A DNA stretch of 64,000 bases from Chryseobacterium indoltheticum (GCF_003815915.1 NZ_CP033929.1:868001-932000), one strand, 5' to 3'. Numbered from the stretch's first letter, positions 53,803 through 63,354 are shown. Translations and numbers: made by a program. The notes: generated by a model from the letters alone, not told the origin.

Positions 53803-53811
53803 AATTTATAT

Positions 53812-53909
53812 TTGAGATTTGAGATTTGAAATTCCAAGTTTAAAGTTTAAGGTTCCAGGTTTTATTACTTGGCTCTTTCTACTTTTACCTTTTTACTTCC
53901 TATCTCTTA
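53812..53909. repeat. Heptamer repeat tract, inverted halves (copy 6)
   Basis: Fourteen consecutive 7-base units fill the gap between nuoM and nuoN. The left units are TTNANNT (TTGAGAT twice, TTGAAAT, TTAAAGT, TTAAGGT). The right units are CTTNNNA-like (CTTTCTA, CTTTTAC, CTTTTTA, CTTCCTA). The halves are approximate reverse complements. This is the longest clear copy in the window. Confidence 0.9.
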
Positions 53910-53934
53910 ATTCTTTTAATTTTTTATTTAAATC

Positions 53935-55428
53935 TTAATTGATCATCGATGAATACACAAACTCTAATGAACTTCCCACCATATCGATAATCGGCTGAGG
54001 GAAAATTCCTAATAGAATTACAAACACCGCAATACTTGCCAATACTGAAAATTCTACTGCCGATAAATCTTTTGCCGTGCTCAAAACTGCTGCATTACCT
54101 TCACCAAACATTGCTTTACCGTAAAATCTTAATAGATAAACCGCACAAAGAATGATCGTTAAACCAGCGATGATTGAAGCCAATACATTAAAATCAAAGA
54201 TAGATTTAATAAGGATAAATTCACCAATGAAACCATTTGTCAACGGAACTCCCATTGAACCTAAGATAATCAATAAGAATAGTACTGCAAACTTAGGCGC
54301 TACTTTTGCCAAACCTCCCATTTGTCTAATGTCTCTTGTTTTGAATCTTTTATATAATACATCTGCACAATAGAACAATCCTACAACGTTGATACCGTGA
54401 GCGAAAGTCTGAACTAAAGCTCCTTCAGCTCCTTCAATCGTTAAAGTTCCTCTCAAAGTAAGCACTGCTGAAGAGAAAATACCTGCAACCATCAATCCAA
54501 CGTGTGAGAAAGAAGAGTATGCAATGATTCTCTTCATATCCGTTTGGATAATTGCTATTAAAGCACCGTGAACAATTCCGATAATTGCCAGGATAATTAC
54601 AATTTGTCCTGAAATTCCGAAAATTGCAGTTGGTGTAATGGGTAATAAATATCTGATTACTCCGTAGATCGCCATTTTCAGCATAATACCTGATAAAAGC
54701 ATTGATCCCTGAGTTGGAGAATAAGTATATGTATCGGGTTGCCAAGTATGGAAAGGGAAAACCGGAAGTTTCACTGCAAATGCAAAGAAAATAAACCAGA
54801 ATACCACAATCTGCTGCGTTTCACCCAAATCTGCATTATACAAATCTGTAACATCAAACGATGCCGAGTGAATTCCAACATAGATTAAACCCGCCAACAT
54901 AAACAGAGATCCTACGAATGTATACACGAAGAATTTTGTCGTGAATTCCATTCTTTTGTTTTCCTGTCCCCAAAGAGCCGCAATAAACCAGATTGGAATA
55001 AGCGTTACTTCCCAGAAAATATAGAATAACAAACCGTCTAAAGCTGTAAATACTCCTACAAGACCAAACTGCATCAGCAAGATCAATCCATAAAACGAGT
55101 TTTTGTAGCTTACGTTTTCGTTAAATGATGATAAAATAATTAGAGGCGAAAGAATATTGGTCAGCAATAAAAGAAGCAAACTCATCCCATCGATTCCGAA
55201 GTGAAGATTACTTTTTATAAACTGCGACCAAGGATATTTGATCTCGTGTTGCAAAACACTGTCAACCGTCGGTTCAAAATTGAAATCCGAAAGGATGTAA
55301 AATGTAAGCAACATCTGAATCAAAGCAATTCCCAGCGCCAAATATTTGCTGGAAGCGTTCTTCCATGCAAAAGCTAATCCCGAACCTACAAGAGGTAAAA
55401 GTAATAATGTTAATAGTAAATAAGACAT
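53935..55428 (-). CDS. nuoM: NADH-quinone oxidoreductase subunit M
   Basis: The product has 497 residues with about 14 membrane helices. Family motifs are YIFWEVTLIPIWFIAALWG (the conserved Glu), FFAFAVKLPVFPFHTWQPDT (Lys and the broken helix), and IQTDMKRIIAYSSFSHVGLM. It is a proton-pumping antiporter-like subunit of complex I. The start codon overlaps the nuoL stop codon by one base. Confidence 0.97.
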   Translation of the reverse strand: MSYLLLTLLLLPLVGSGLAFAWKNASSKYLALGIALIQMLLTFYILSDFNFEPTVDSVLQHEIKYPWSQFIKSNLHFGIDGMSLLLLLLTNILSPLIILSSFNENVSYKNSFYGLILLMQFGLVGVFTALDGLLFYIFWEVTLIPIWFIAALWGQENKRMEFTTKFFVYTFVGSLFMLAGLIYVGIHSASFDVTDLYNADLGETQQIVVFWFIFFAFAVKLPVFPFHTWQPDTYTYSPTQGSMLLSGIMLKMAIYGVIRYLLPITPTAIFGISGQIVIILAIIGIVHGALIAIIQTDMKRIIAYSSFSHVGLMVAGIFSSAVLTLRGTLTIEGAEGALVQTFAHGINVVGLFYCADVLYKRFKTRDIRQMGGLAKVAPKFAVLFLLIILGSMGVPLTNGFIGEFILIKSIFDFNVLASIIAGLTIILCAVYLLRFYGKAMFGEGNAAVLSTAKDLSAVEFSVLASIAVFVILLGIFPQPIIDMVGSSLEFVYSSMIN

Positions 55429-57341
55429 TATTGTAATATAAAGTTAACAATCAGTATAATTCCCACAGCCAAAGTCATGATAAGAACATAGTTCTCAACA
55501 TTTCCGTTTTGTATACGCTTCATAGATTTTCCGCTGTCTTCAGCACCTTCACCTATATAGTCTACAACACGGTCTAAAACGCCTTTGTCAAACATTTTTC
55601 CGCCACGTCCAAGTCCTTCAAAAGTTTTTACAATTAATGCATTGTAAAGCTCATCAACATATAACTTTTTAGCAGAAAGTTTTTCCCAGCCTGTATATTC
55701 TTCTTCGGCAAGAGCCATTTTCTTCTTATTCACATACATGTTTTTCACAATGAACCAAACAGTAAAGAACATTAAGATTGTTGCTCCCAAAAGAATCATT
55801 TCTGTATTGAAATCAACTCCCGAAAGAGTCATTTCCATTTGCTTAAAGCTTTCCGGTGTCAGTACCGGCTTCAGCCATTCCATTAATTTAGCATAATGAC
55901 CGTGACCGATAAAGTGTGGTAAATTAATAAAACCTCCGATTACTGAAAGAATTGCTAGAACGATTAACGGTAACGTCATGTTCATTGGGCTTTCATGTAA
56001 ATGGTGTTTTTGTTCTTGTGTACCTCTGAACTCTCCGTGGAATGTCAAATAATACAGTCTGAACATATATGCTGCGGTTGTTGCTGCTAAAATGAATAAC
56101 ATTACCCAGTAAATAGGGTTTTTAGCAAATGCTGCAACCAAAATTTCGTCTTTAGAAATCATCCCTGAAAGTAAAGGGAAACCTGAAATCGCCAATGTTC
56201 CGATAAGGAATGTAATGTGTGTAATTGGAATGTATTTTTTTAAACCTCCCATAAAACGCATATCCTGCTCGTTGCTCATTGCGTGAATTACAGAACCCGC
56301 TCCCAAGAATAACAATGCTTTGAAGAAAGCGTGTGTCATTACGTGGAACATTGCTGTGGAATAAGCTCCTAAACCTAAAGCGATAAACATAAAACCAAGC
56401 TGTGAAACTGTAGAATATGCTAATACTTTTTTGATGTCGTTCTGACGCAGTGCATAGAAGCCAGCTAATGCTGCAGTTAAGAATCCGATTAATAAAATTC
56501 CGCCCTGAACGGTTGGAGCTAAAGTGAATAAGAAGTTTGATCTTACCACCAAATAGATACCTGCAGTAACCATGGTTGCTGCGTGAATTAATGCTGAAAC
56601 AGGAGTTGGACCTGCCATCGCATCCGGTAACCAAGTATATAAAGGAACCTGAGCAGATTTACCAACAGCACCGATAAATAAACTGGCTGTGATAAAGATG
56701 ATAATTGTTCCGTCTAATTCAAATTTAGAAGCATTTTGTGCCACTGAAATATAATCTACAGAGTTGGTCTGAGACGCAATCATGAAAATGCCGATCAATA
56801 AACCAAGGTCACCAATTCTGTTCATAATGAAAGCCTTTCTTGCTGCTTTACCATATTCTTCGTTGGTGTACCAGAATCCGATCAATAGATATGAACAAAG
56901 ACCTACACCTTCCCAACCGATGAATAAGATCATATAGTTGCTTCCCATTACCAAAAGTAACATCGAGAAGATAAAAAGATTTAAATAAGTAAAAAACTTA
57001 TAGAAACCTTTGTCGTGACTCATGTATCCGATAGAGTAGAGGTGAATTAAAGATCCGATCCCTGTAATGATCATCACCATCATTAATGACAGCTGATCAA
57101 TCTGGAAACCGAAATTGATCTGAACTCCGTTTACTCTGAACCATTCGAATGCTTTTACAACAACCGCCGGACTTTCAGAGTCAAAATTTAAAAATAAGCT
57201 TACCGCAATACAAAAAGATGCAAAAACTGCAGCTGTTGCCAAACTTCCGACTACAATCTTAGGAAGATTTTTCCCGAAAAGTCCGTTGATAAGAAAGCCT
57301 ATAAGTGGTAAAAGTACTATTGCATATATTAAATTCTCCAT
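55428..57341 (-). CDS. nuoL: NADH-quinone oxidoreductase subunit L
   Basis: The product has 637 residues. It is the largest antiporter-like subunit, with about 16 membrane helices and the long C-terminal lateral helix region. Motifs include LFIGWEGVGLCSYLLIGFW, GAVGKSAQVPLYTWLPDAMA and GPTPVSALIHAATMVTAGIY, with ALRQNDIKKVLAYSTVSQLG. It completes the three proton channels with NuoM and NuoN. It is two bases downstream of nuoK in the operon. Confidence 0.98.
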   Translation of the reverse strand: MENLIYAIVLLPLIGFLINGLFGKNLPKIVVGSLATAAVFASFCIAVSLFLNFDSESPAVVVKAFEWFRVNGVQINFGFQIDQLSLMMVMIITGIGSLIHLYSIGYMSHDKGFYKFFTYLNLFIFSMLLLVMGSNYMILFIGWEGVGLCSYLLIGFWYTNEEYGKAARKAFIMNRIGDLGLLIGIFMIASQTNSVDYISVAQNASKFELDGTIIIFITASLFIGAVGKSAQVPLYTWLPDAMAGPTPVSALIHAATMVTAGIYLVVRSNFLFTLAPTVQGGILLIGFLTAALAGFYALRQNDIKKVLAYSTVSQLGFMFIALGLGAYSTAMFHVMTHAFFKALLFLGAGSVIHAMSNEQDMRFMGGLKKYIPITHITFLIGTLAISGFPLLSGMISKDEILVAAFAKNPIYWVMLFILAATTAAYMFRLYYLTFHGEFRGTQEQKHHLHESPMNMTLPLIVLAILSVIGGFINLPHFIGHGHYAKLMEWLKPVLTPESFKQMEMTLSGVDFNTEMILLGATILMFFTVWFIVKNMYVNKKKMALAEEEYTGWEKLSAKKLYVDELYNALIVKTFEGLGRGGKMFDKGVLDRVVDYIGEGAEDSGKSMKRIQNGNVENYVLIMTLAVGIILIVNFILQ

Positions 57342-57343
57342 TC

Positions 57344-57673
57344 TTATCCTTTTAATTTATTAAATATACCTACATCTACAGAACGGGTGTTTCTATATAA
57401 CATCGCAATAATCGCCAAACCAACCGCTACTTCAGCTGCTGCAACTACCATGATGAAGAATACCAAAAGCTGTCCGTCGCTGTTCCCGTTGTATGCCGCA
57501 AATGCAGCCAATAAAAGGTTTACAGAATTAAGCATAAGCTCTACACAACCTAAAATTACAATCGCATTTTTTCTGAGCAATACTCCCAAAACCCCAAGAC
57601 AGAATAATACTGAACAAAGAGTAATGAAATATTCCAGAGGGATGCTTTGCATAAATGTATTTACTTCTCCCAT
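57344..57673 (-). CDS. nuoK: NADH-quinone oxidoreductase subunit K
   Basis: The product has 109 residues with three membrane helices. Signature LGVLLRKNAIVILGCVELML contains the conserved Glu for proton transfer, followed by AAAEVAVGLAIIAMLYR. NuoK sits in the proton pathway between the quinone site and the antiporter subunits. The first eight residues before MQSIPLEYF may be dispensable, since an internal Met at residue 8 is a possible alternative start. Confidence 0.95.
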   Translation of the reverse strand: MGEVNTFMQSIPLEYFITLCSVLFCLGVLGVLLRKNAIVILGCVELMLNSVNLLLAAFAAYNGNSDGQLLVFFIMVVAAAEVAVGLAIIAMLYRNTRSVDVGIFNKLKG

Positions 57674-57678
57674 AATTT

Positions 57679-58176
57679 TTATAAATCTTTTTTACCGATT
57701 AGTACCGCACCTACAATACCTGCCAAAATCAGGATCGAAGCAAGCTCAAACGGTAAAACATATTCATTGAATAAAAGTCTTCCCAGATTCTTCGTAAGAC
57801 CTACGCCTTTATCTACGTTCTCAACTACTACATGACTTTCCTGTACTCCTCTGAAAACTCCTAAAACACCAATCAAAAGAAGACCAGCCGTAAAAACTCC
57901 AACAAACTTTAAAGTATTGTTCTTCTTACTTTCGTCTTGCTTATTAAGATTAAGCATCATTAAGATATAAAGGAAAAGTACCATGATAGCACCTGCGTAA
58001 ACGATGATCTGGATAATTGCAAGGAACTGTGCATTCAGAAGAATATACATACCCGCGATCGAAAACATTGTAACAATTAATGACAAAATAGCATATAAAG
58101 GATTTTTTGCAAATACAAAGTAAACTGCACTTGCCACTGCTAAAAACGCCACCAAGAAAAATAAAAACTGATCCAT
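57679..58176 (-). CDS. nuoJ: NADH-quinone oxidoreductase subunit J
   Basis: The product has 165 residues with five membrane helices. NPLYAILSLIVTMFSIAGMYI and AIIQIIVYAGAIMVLFLYIL (with the pi-bulge helix Tyr-Ala-Gly) are typical. The C-terminus GAVLIGKKDL is also a family feature. It is part of the membrane arm beside NuoK. The start codon overlaps the nuoI stop codon by one base. Confidence 0.96.
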   Translation of the reverse strand: MDQFLFFLVAFLAVASAVYFVFAKNPLYAILSLIVTMFSIAGMYILLNAQFLAIIQIIVYAGAIMVLFLYILMMLNLNKQDESKKNNTLKFVGVFTAGLLLIGVLGVFRGVQESHVVVENVDKGVGLTKNLGRLLFNEYVLPFELASILILAGIVGAVLIGKKDL

Positions 58177-58733
58177 TATTTTACCGCATTTTTTTGTTTC
58201 TCGGATTGTCTTTCTGTGATATCAATCCTTTCATTTATTTTTTCAACTAATTTATCTTTACCGTAAATGAAAGATCCTCTGTTGGTTTCTACATCAACCA
58301 ATCTGTCTGTAAGATAAATTGCAGATTTCGGACAAGCTTCTTCACACATACCGCAGAAAATACATCTTAACATATTGATTTCATATACCGATGCATATTT
58401 TTCTTCTCTGTAAAGATCTTTTTCTTCTCTGGTTCTTTCAGCAGCAGTCATTGTGATTGCTTCTGCAGGGCATGCCACAGCACACAATCCACAAGCTGTA
58501 CATCTTTCTCTGCCTTCTTCATCTCTTTTCAAAACATGTTGGCCTCTCCAGATATCAGCTCTAGGCTTTTGTACTTCCGGATAAGAATAAACATTGGGAG
58601 CACGTTTTACAACGGTTCTCACAGCATGCTTAAAAGTAATCCCCATTCCTTTGAAAATCGCAGGTAAGTAGATTTTCTCAGAAAAGGTCATCTCTTTATT
58701 TGAAACAACTTTTGATCTGTTTGTAAGTTTCAT
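58176..58733 (-). CDS. nuoI: NADH-quinone oxidoreductase subunit I
   Basis: The product has 185 residues. Two [4Fe-4S] ferredoxin motifs are visible: CTACGLCAVACPAEAI at about 81-96 and CIFCGMCEEACPKSAI at about 123-138, each C-x2-C-x2-C-x3-C-P. NuoI carries clusters N6a and N6b, passing electrons towards the quinone. The N-terminal 60 residues include a basic region that contacts the membrane arm. The start (MKLTNRS) has no alternative nearby. Confidence 0.97.
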   Translation of the reverse strand: MKLTNRSKVVSNKEMTFSEKIYLPAIFKGMGITFKHAVRTVVKRAPNVYSYPEVQKPRADIWRGQHVLKRDEEGRERCTACGLCAVACPAEAITMTAAERTREEKDLYREEKYASVYEINMLRCIFCGMCEEACPKSAIYLTDRLVDVETNRGSFIYGKDKLVEKINERIDITERQSEKQKNAVK

Positions 58734-58737
58734 TTAA

Positions 58738-58793
58738 TTATAGATATTAGATGTTAGACATTAGATTTTAGACTAATCTTGTCTGTTATCTTA
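58738..58793. repeat. Heptamer repeat tract (copy 7)
   Basis: Directly upstream of nuoI, the units TTATAGA, TATTAGA, TGTTAGA, CATTAGA, TTTTAGA follow each other at exactly 7-base spacing. Then come CTAATCT and TATCTTA units of the complementary type. It lies in the 136-base gap between nuoH and nuoI. Confidence 0.85.
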
Positions 58794-58869
58794 ATTATTT
58801 ACTATTTTATTTTAAAATGATAATGTTAATTTTTAAAATTATCTCATTATCAAATTTTCAAATTCTTTC

Positions 58870-59934
58870 TTAATTTCCAAAAGCTAAAATCACAGCTCCT
58901 GTAATCATTAAGTTGACCAATGCCAATGGAATTAAAGTTTTCCATCCTAAGTGCATCAATTGATCGTATCTGAATCTTGGCAACGTCCATCTGATCCACA
59001 TAAAGATCAAAATTCCGATTATGGTTTTAGATAAAAATGCTACGATACTCAAAATACCTGCTGTATTTTCACCCCAATTCTGAGTTACCCATTCAATTCC
59101 CGGATAGTTGTACCCTCCGAAGAAAAGTACTACCATGAAAGCATTAGAAATAAACATATTCACATATTCTCCAAACATGTATAAACCTAACTTCATTGAT
59201 GAATATTCGGTAGTATACCCTGTTACCAATTCAGATTCACATTCTGGTAAATCGAAAGGGTGACGGTTGGTTTCTGCCAAAGCTGCCACAAAGAAAATTA
59301 AGAATGCCAATGGTTGGTAGAAAATATTCCAGTTCATGCCGGAACCGATAGGGATAATTCCCCAAAGTTTTCCTTCAGTTTGATTTTCAGTAATTACTTT
59401 TAGATCTAAACTTCCTGTCATCATGATGATAGAAAGTAATGCAAGACCCATCGCCAATTCGTAAGAAATCATCTGTGAAGAAGCACGAATTGCACCTAAT
59501 AATGAATACTTGTTGTTGGAAGCCCAACCTCCGATCATAATTCCGTAAACACCAATAGAAGCCATTCCGATGATGAAAAGTACACCAACATCAATGTTAG
59601 CAACTTGAAGGTCATAAGAAACTCCACCTAAGTTCAGCGTTTTCCCCCAAGGAATAACCGCACCGGTAATTAATGAAATAAACATCACCAACGCAGGTCC
59701 CAATACGAAAAGAAACTTTTCTGCATTGGCCGGAGTAAAGTCTTCTTTAAAGAAAAATTTACCACCATCGGCAAGAGGCTGCAGTAAACCGAAAGGTCCT
59801 GATCTGTTGGGCCCGATTCTGTCCTGCATAATGGCTGCAACTTTTCTTTCTGCCCAGGTAGAGTAGGCTGCAATCGTTAAGGAAAGCAGGAAAAGTGCAA
59901 GTACAAGTATTAATTTAAATGTAATTAAATCCAT
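58870..59934 (-). CDS. nuoH: NADH-quinone oxidoreductase subunit H
   Basis: The product has 354 residues from the ATG at 59932-59934. A reading frame 21 codons longer exists, but it runs into a heptamer repeat tract. Eight membrane helices are present, with the family signatures WAERKVAAIMQDRIGPNRSG and LLQPLADGGKFFFKEDF, then AALAETNRHPFDLPECESELV, which holds the charged quinone-chamber loop. NuoH couples the quinone site to the membrane arm. Confidence 0.97.
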   Translation of the reverse strand: MDLITFKLILVLALFLLSLTIAAYSTWAERKVAAIMQDRIGPNRSGPFGLLQPLADGGKFFFKEDFTPANAEKFLFVLGPALVMFISLITGAVIPWGKTLNLGGVSYDLQVANIDVGVLFIIGMASIGVYGIMIGGWASNNKYSLLGAIRASSQMISYELAMGLALLSIIMMTGSLDLKVITENQTEGKLWGIIPIGSGMNWNIFYQPLAFLIFFVAALAETNRHPFDLPECESELVTGYTTEYSSMKLGLYMFGEYVNMFISNAFMVVLFFGGYNYPGIEWVTQNWGENTAGILSIVAFLSKTIIGILIFMWIRWTLPRFRYDQLMHLGWKTLIPLALVNLMITGAVILAFGN

Positions 59935-59946
59935 TTTATTATTTAA

Positions 59947-60104
59947 ATGTTTGAAGATGGGAGCTGGAAGCTGGATGTTTAGCAATTCGCCGCACAACTC
60001 ATCATCGTTTAATCAGTTTTTGTTCTAAATAGCAGAAGTTCATTTAATGATAATATTTTCAAAGCTGAAAAACATCCATCATCAAACTTCCGACATCCAG
60101 CGAT
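59947..60104. repeat. Heptamer repeat tract, separated inverted halves (copy 8)
   Basis: The left half (59947-59981) has AAGATGG, GAGCTGG, AAGCTGG and ATGTTTA units. The right half (60070-60104) has AAACATC, CATCATC, AAACTTC and CGACATC units. The halves are complementary in pattern and separated by about 90 bases, in the gap between nuoG and nuoH. Confidence 0.8.
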
Positions 60105-60107
60105 TTA

Positions 60108-61106
60108 TTATTTTTCGTCTTTTTCGCTGATTTCTTTAGCCATTGGATTGTCTAAAACTCTCAATTCGTCTTTAGGCTTCTCGTAATGGTTTAATGAAAT
60201 AACCGAATGTCTGTCGATATGTCTTGGTCCTTCAATGTTCCAATCGCTAAGATTTTTTCTTTCGAAACGACAAGTATCACAGATGAATTCTTCAACTTCT
60301 CCCCACTGATCTTTTCTTGCGGTAACTCTTACAACTTCGTCACCTTTTAGATATACCGTTGCTTTTCCAGAACATTTATCACACTTACAAGTAGCGTTCA
60401 TTGGCTTTGTAAACCAAACTCTGCTTGTAAAACGAGCTGTTCTATCTGTTAATGCTCCAACCGGACAAACGTCGATTACGTTTCCGATGAAATCATTATC
60501 TAAAGCTTTATTTAAATATGTAGAAATTTCAGCATGATCTCCTCTGAAAAGGATTCCGTGCTCACGTTCACCTGTCAATTGATTGGCCGCCAAAACGCAT
60601 CGTGCACACAAGATACAACGGTTCATATTCAACTTAATATGTGGACCTAAGTCGTCTGCTTCGTACGTATTTCTTTCAAATTCAGTTCTGGTTTCAAGAT
60701 TTCCGTGCTCGTAACCTAGATCCTGAAGATGACATTCTCCAGCCTGATCACAAACCGGGCAATCTAAAGGGTGATTCACCAACAAGAATTCGGTAACTGC
60801 TTTTCTACCTTCCTGAGCTTTTTCAGAAGAAAGATTTTTCACTTCCATTCCGTCCATCACATTGGTTCTGCAGCTCGCTACTAATTTTGGCATAGGACGA
60901 GGATCTGCTTCCGATCCTTTAGAAACTTCAACTAAGCAAGTTCTGCATCTTCCTCCACTGGTTTCAAGCTTGCTGTAATAGCACATTGCAGGAGGAACAG
61001 ATTTTCCGCCGATCTGTCTTGCTGCTTCCAAAATGGAAGTACCAGGCAACACTTCAGCAGTCTGTCCGTCTATCGTTATTTTGAATTTTTTAACCTCTTC
61101 GCTCAT
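60108..61106 (-). CDS. nuoG: NADH-quinone oxidoreductase subunit G, short form
   Basis: The product has 332 residues, much shorter than the roughly 900-residue E. coli NuoG. It keeps the N-terminal [2Fe-2S] domain (SVPPAMCYYSKLETSGGRCR and TCLVEV), the His-coordinated [4Fe-4S] region (CDQAGECHLQD), and further clusters at CILCARCVLAANQL and VIDVCPVGALT. A CKCDKCSG segment is followed by ICDTCRF, a possible extra cluster or zinc site. The molybdopterin-oxidoreductase-like domain is missing. This is apparently the usual form in this bacterial group rather than a truncation, because the C-terminus is not disrupted. Confidence 0.9.
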   Translation of the reverse strand: MSEEVKKFKITIDGQTAEVLPGTSILEAARQIGGKSVPPAMCYYSKLETSGGRCRTCLVEVSKGSEADPRPMPKLVASCRTNVMDGMEVKNLSSEKAQEGRKAVTEFLLVNHPLDCPVCDQAGECHLQDLGYEHGNLETRTEFERNTYEADDLGPHIKLNMNRCILCARCVLAANQLTGEREHGILFRGDHAEISTYLNKALDNDFIGNVIDVCPVGALTDRTARFTSRVWFTKPMNATCKCDKCSGKATVYLKGDEVVRVTARKDQWGEVEEFICDTCRFERKNLSDWNIEGPRHIDRHSVISLNHYEKPKDELRVLDNPMAKEISEKDEK

Positions 61107-61148
61107 ATTCTATGCTTTCGCTTATGCTTTTAGGCGTTAAGCTATATT

Positions 61149-61979
61149 TTAATTATACTTTTTTGTATTAAATGTATATCCAATTCCGAAATTGAACTGT
61201 GCATATACAAAATCCTGTGAAGCTTTGTCTGGTTTATTGTTCAGTGTTGTTTTAATATCCGGCATATTAATATACCCGAATTTTCCTTCTGCCTGAAGAA
61301 CAATATGTCTTATTGCTACCACGCTTACCGCAGCTCTTGCATCCAAACCAAAACCTGCAAGATGGAATCTGTCACTTCTTTCATTTCCCATCAGCTGAAC
61401 ATTAGATTTCGGCAGTAATGCTCCAATCCCAGCTCCGTAACTCAAGAAAATATCAATATTTTTTTTGTCTAAAACATTATGATATTTCTGAGCTCCAATA
61501 TTGATATAATTAAGACCATCGGTGTGTTCAAACGTTAAAAAATCGTTTCCACTAAGATCTACTTTACCATTATTTACCATTCCTGCGTATTCGGGATCGT
61601 TGATATATCCTTTAAAATCTACAGTCTGGTTTTGATCCATCACATATTTCATGTGATCCATTCCTAATGTGATACCAAAATTATCTTTCGGGAAGTAAGT
61701 AATTCTATAATTAACCTGCGGAATTGTTATGTTTCCAGGATTAAAATAGGTTCCCCATTCAAATTTGGTCTGTCGGTCATGAGCAACTACATTATCTAAT
61801 TGAAAATCATAACCATCTCCTTTAAAATGAATATCTGATTTTGAATATTTTGCATTATTCCAACCCCAGAATACCATTACAGATCCTTTTTTGAAGGGAT
61901 TAACTTCCTTTTTTTCTGTAGTAACCTGTCCAAAAACAAAATTCGACAACAATAGGCCTACAGCAATTATCTTTTTCAA
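61149..61979 (-). CDS. Outer-membrane beta-barrel protein inside the nuo operon
   Basis: The product has 276 residues. The signal peptide (1-17) ends SNFVFGQ. The mature part has alternating strands with many Tyr, Phe and Asn residues: FKKGSVMVFWGWNNAKYSKS, VNYRITYFPKDNFGITLGMD, IDIFLSYGAGIGALLPKS and VYAQFNFGIGYTFN near the end. It fits a small outer membrane protein (OmpW/porin-like fold). It sits between nuoF (14 bases away) and nuoG (42 bases) on the same strand, so it is probably co-transcribed with complex I, an unexpected partner. A link to respiration is not shown. Confidence 0.75.
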   Translation of the reverse strand: MKKIIAVGLLLSNFVFGQVTTEKKEVNPFKKGSVMVFWGWNNAKYSKSDIHFKGDGYDFQLDNVVAHDRQTKFEWGTYFNPGNITIPQVNYRITYFPKDNFGITLGMDHMKYVMDQNQTVDFKGYINDPEYAGMVNNGKVDLSGNDFLTFEHTDGLNYINIGAQKYHNVLDKKNIDIFLSYGAGIGALLPKSNVQLMGNERSDRFHLAGFGLDARAAVSVVAIRHIVLQAEGKFGYINMPDIKTTLNNKPDKASQDFVYAQFNFGIGYTFNTKKYN

Positions 61980-61993
61980 CGTTTCAATTGCTA

Positions 61994-63349
61994 TTAATTA
62001 GTGGCTGCAGCCGGAATAGGATCTGCATAATTAGCCAACCCATAATTTTGTGTTAAACACAATTCAGGGTTTTTGATATGCCATTCGAATTCATCTCTGA
62101 AATGACGAATAGCCGCAGCAACAGGCCAAGCTGCCGCATCTCCAAGCGGACAAATGGTATTTCCTTCAATTTTTCTCTGGATATCCCAAAGCAAATCGAT
62201 GTCTTCCATTTTTCCTTCTCCTTTCTCAATTTTTTTCAAAATTTTGTACATCCATCCCGTTCCTTCACGACAAGGAGTACATTGTCCGCAACTTTCGTGA
62301 TTATAAAATCTCGCCAAAGTCATGGTATGTTCTACGACGCACTGATCTTCATCCAAAACAATAAATCCTCCTGAACCCATCATTGTTCCGGTAGCAAAAC
62401 CACCGTCAGCAAGAGATTCATAATTCATATATCTTGGTTCACCGTTTACCGTTTTCAATAATAAATTTGCCGGCACAATAGGAACCGAACTTCCTCCAGG
62501 AATACAAGCTTTCAGCTTTTTACCATTTGGGATCCCACCACAATATTCATCAGAATAAATAAATTCTTCAACCGTGATGGTCATATCGATTTCATAAACT
62601 CCTGGCTTATTGATGTTCCCACAAGCAGAAATTAATTTTGTACCAGTTGATCTTCCAACACCAATTTTAGCATATTCTGCACCGGTAATATCGATAATCG
62701 GAACGATTGCTGCGATAGATTCAACGTTATTTACAACCGTTGGTCTTTCCCAAAGTCCTTTTACAGCAGGGAAAGGCGGTTTTAATCTTGGGTTTCCTCT
62801 TTTTCCTTCAAGAGATTCAAGTAAAGCAGTTTCTTCGCCACAGATATAAGCTCCGCCACCTCTTTGAACATAAATTTCACAATCGAAACCTGATCCTAAG
62901 ATGTTTTTACCTAAAAATCCTGCAGCTTTAGCTTCTTCAATCGCTTCTTCCAAAATATCCGGAATCCAAGAATATTCTCCACGGATGTAGATATAAGAAA
63001 CGTTTGAACCTAAAACGAAAGATGAAATCAACATTCCCTCAATCAAAAGATGAGGAAGAAATTCCATCAGATATCTGTCTTTGAAAGTTCCCGGTTCAGA
63101 TTCATCTGCATTCACTACCAAGTGTCTTGGTACACCTTCCGGTTTTGCCAGAAAGCTCCACTTCATTCCCGTCGGGAAACCTGCACCACCACGACCACGA
63201 AGACCTGAAACCTTTACTTCTTCAAGAATTTCTTCGGGAGTCATTTTAAAGGCTTTTTCTGCTGCTCCGTAACCTCCTTGTTTGCGATAAGTTTCGAAGT
63301 AACGTATTCCTTCTACGTGTGCGTCTTTAAGTAAAAGTTTTTTACTCAT
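61994..63349 (-). CDS. nuoF: NADH-quinone oxidoreductase subunit F
   Basis: The product has 451 residues. The NADH-binding motif is SGLRGRGGAGFPTGMKWSF, the FMN region is VQRGGGAYICGEETALLESL, and the [4Fe-4S] cluster N3 motif is ESCGQCTPCREGTGWMY, with the fourth Cys in NTICPLGDAAAW. It oxidises NADH and passes electrons to NuoE and NuoG. The gap to nuoE (101 bases) contains a heptamer repeat tract. Confidence 0.98.
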   Translation of the reverse strand: MSKKLLLKDAHVEGIRYFETYRKQGGYGAAEKAFKMTPEEILEEVKVSGLRGRGGAGFPTGMKWSFLAKPEGVPRHLVVNADESEPGTFKDRYLMEFLPHLLIEGMLISSFVLGSNVSYIYIRGEYSWIPDILEEAIEEAKAAGFLGKNILGSGFDCEIYVQRGGGAYICGEETALLESLEGKRGNPRLKPPFPAVKGLWERPTVVNNVESIAAIVPIIDITGAEYAKIGVGRSTGTKLISACGNINKPGVYEIDMTITVEEFIYSDEYCGGIPNGKKLKACIPGGSSVPIVPANLLLKTVNGEPRYMNYESLADGGFATGTMMGSGGFIVLDEDQCVVEHTMTLARFYNHESCGQCTPCREGTGWMYKILKKIEKGEGKMEDIDLLWDIQRKIEGNTICPLGDAAAWPVAAAIRHFRDEFEWHIKNPELCLTQNYGLANYADPIPAAATN

Positions 63350-63354
63350 TTTTA

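Noticed and set aside
59935..59997. Longer N-terminus for nuoH
   Set aside because: The extension overlaps a heptamer repeat tract and is not like NuoH.
61107..61148. GCTT-rich gap between nuoG and the outer-membrane gene as another heptamer tract
   Set aside because: The spacing of the GCTT core is 6 rather than 7 bases, so it does not fit the family.
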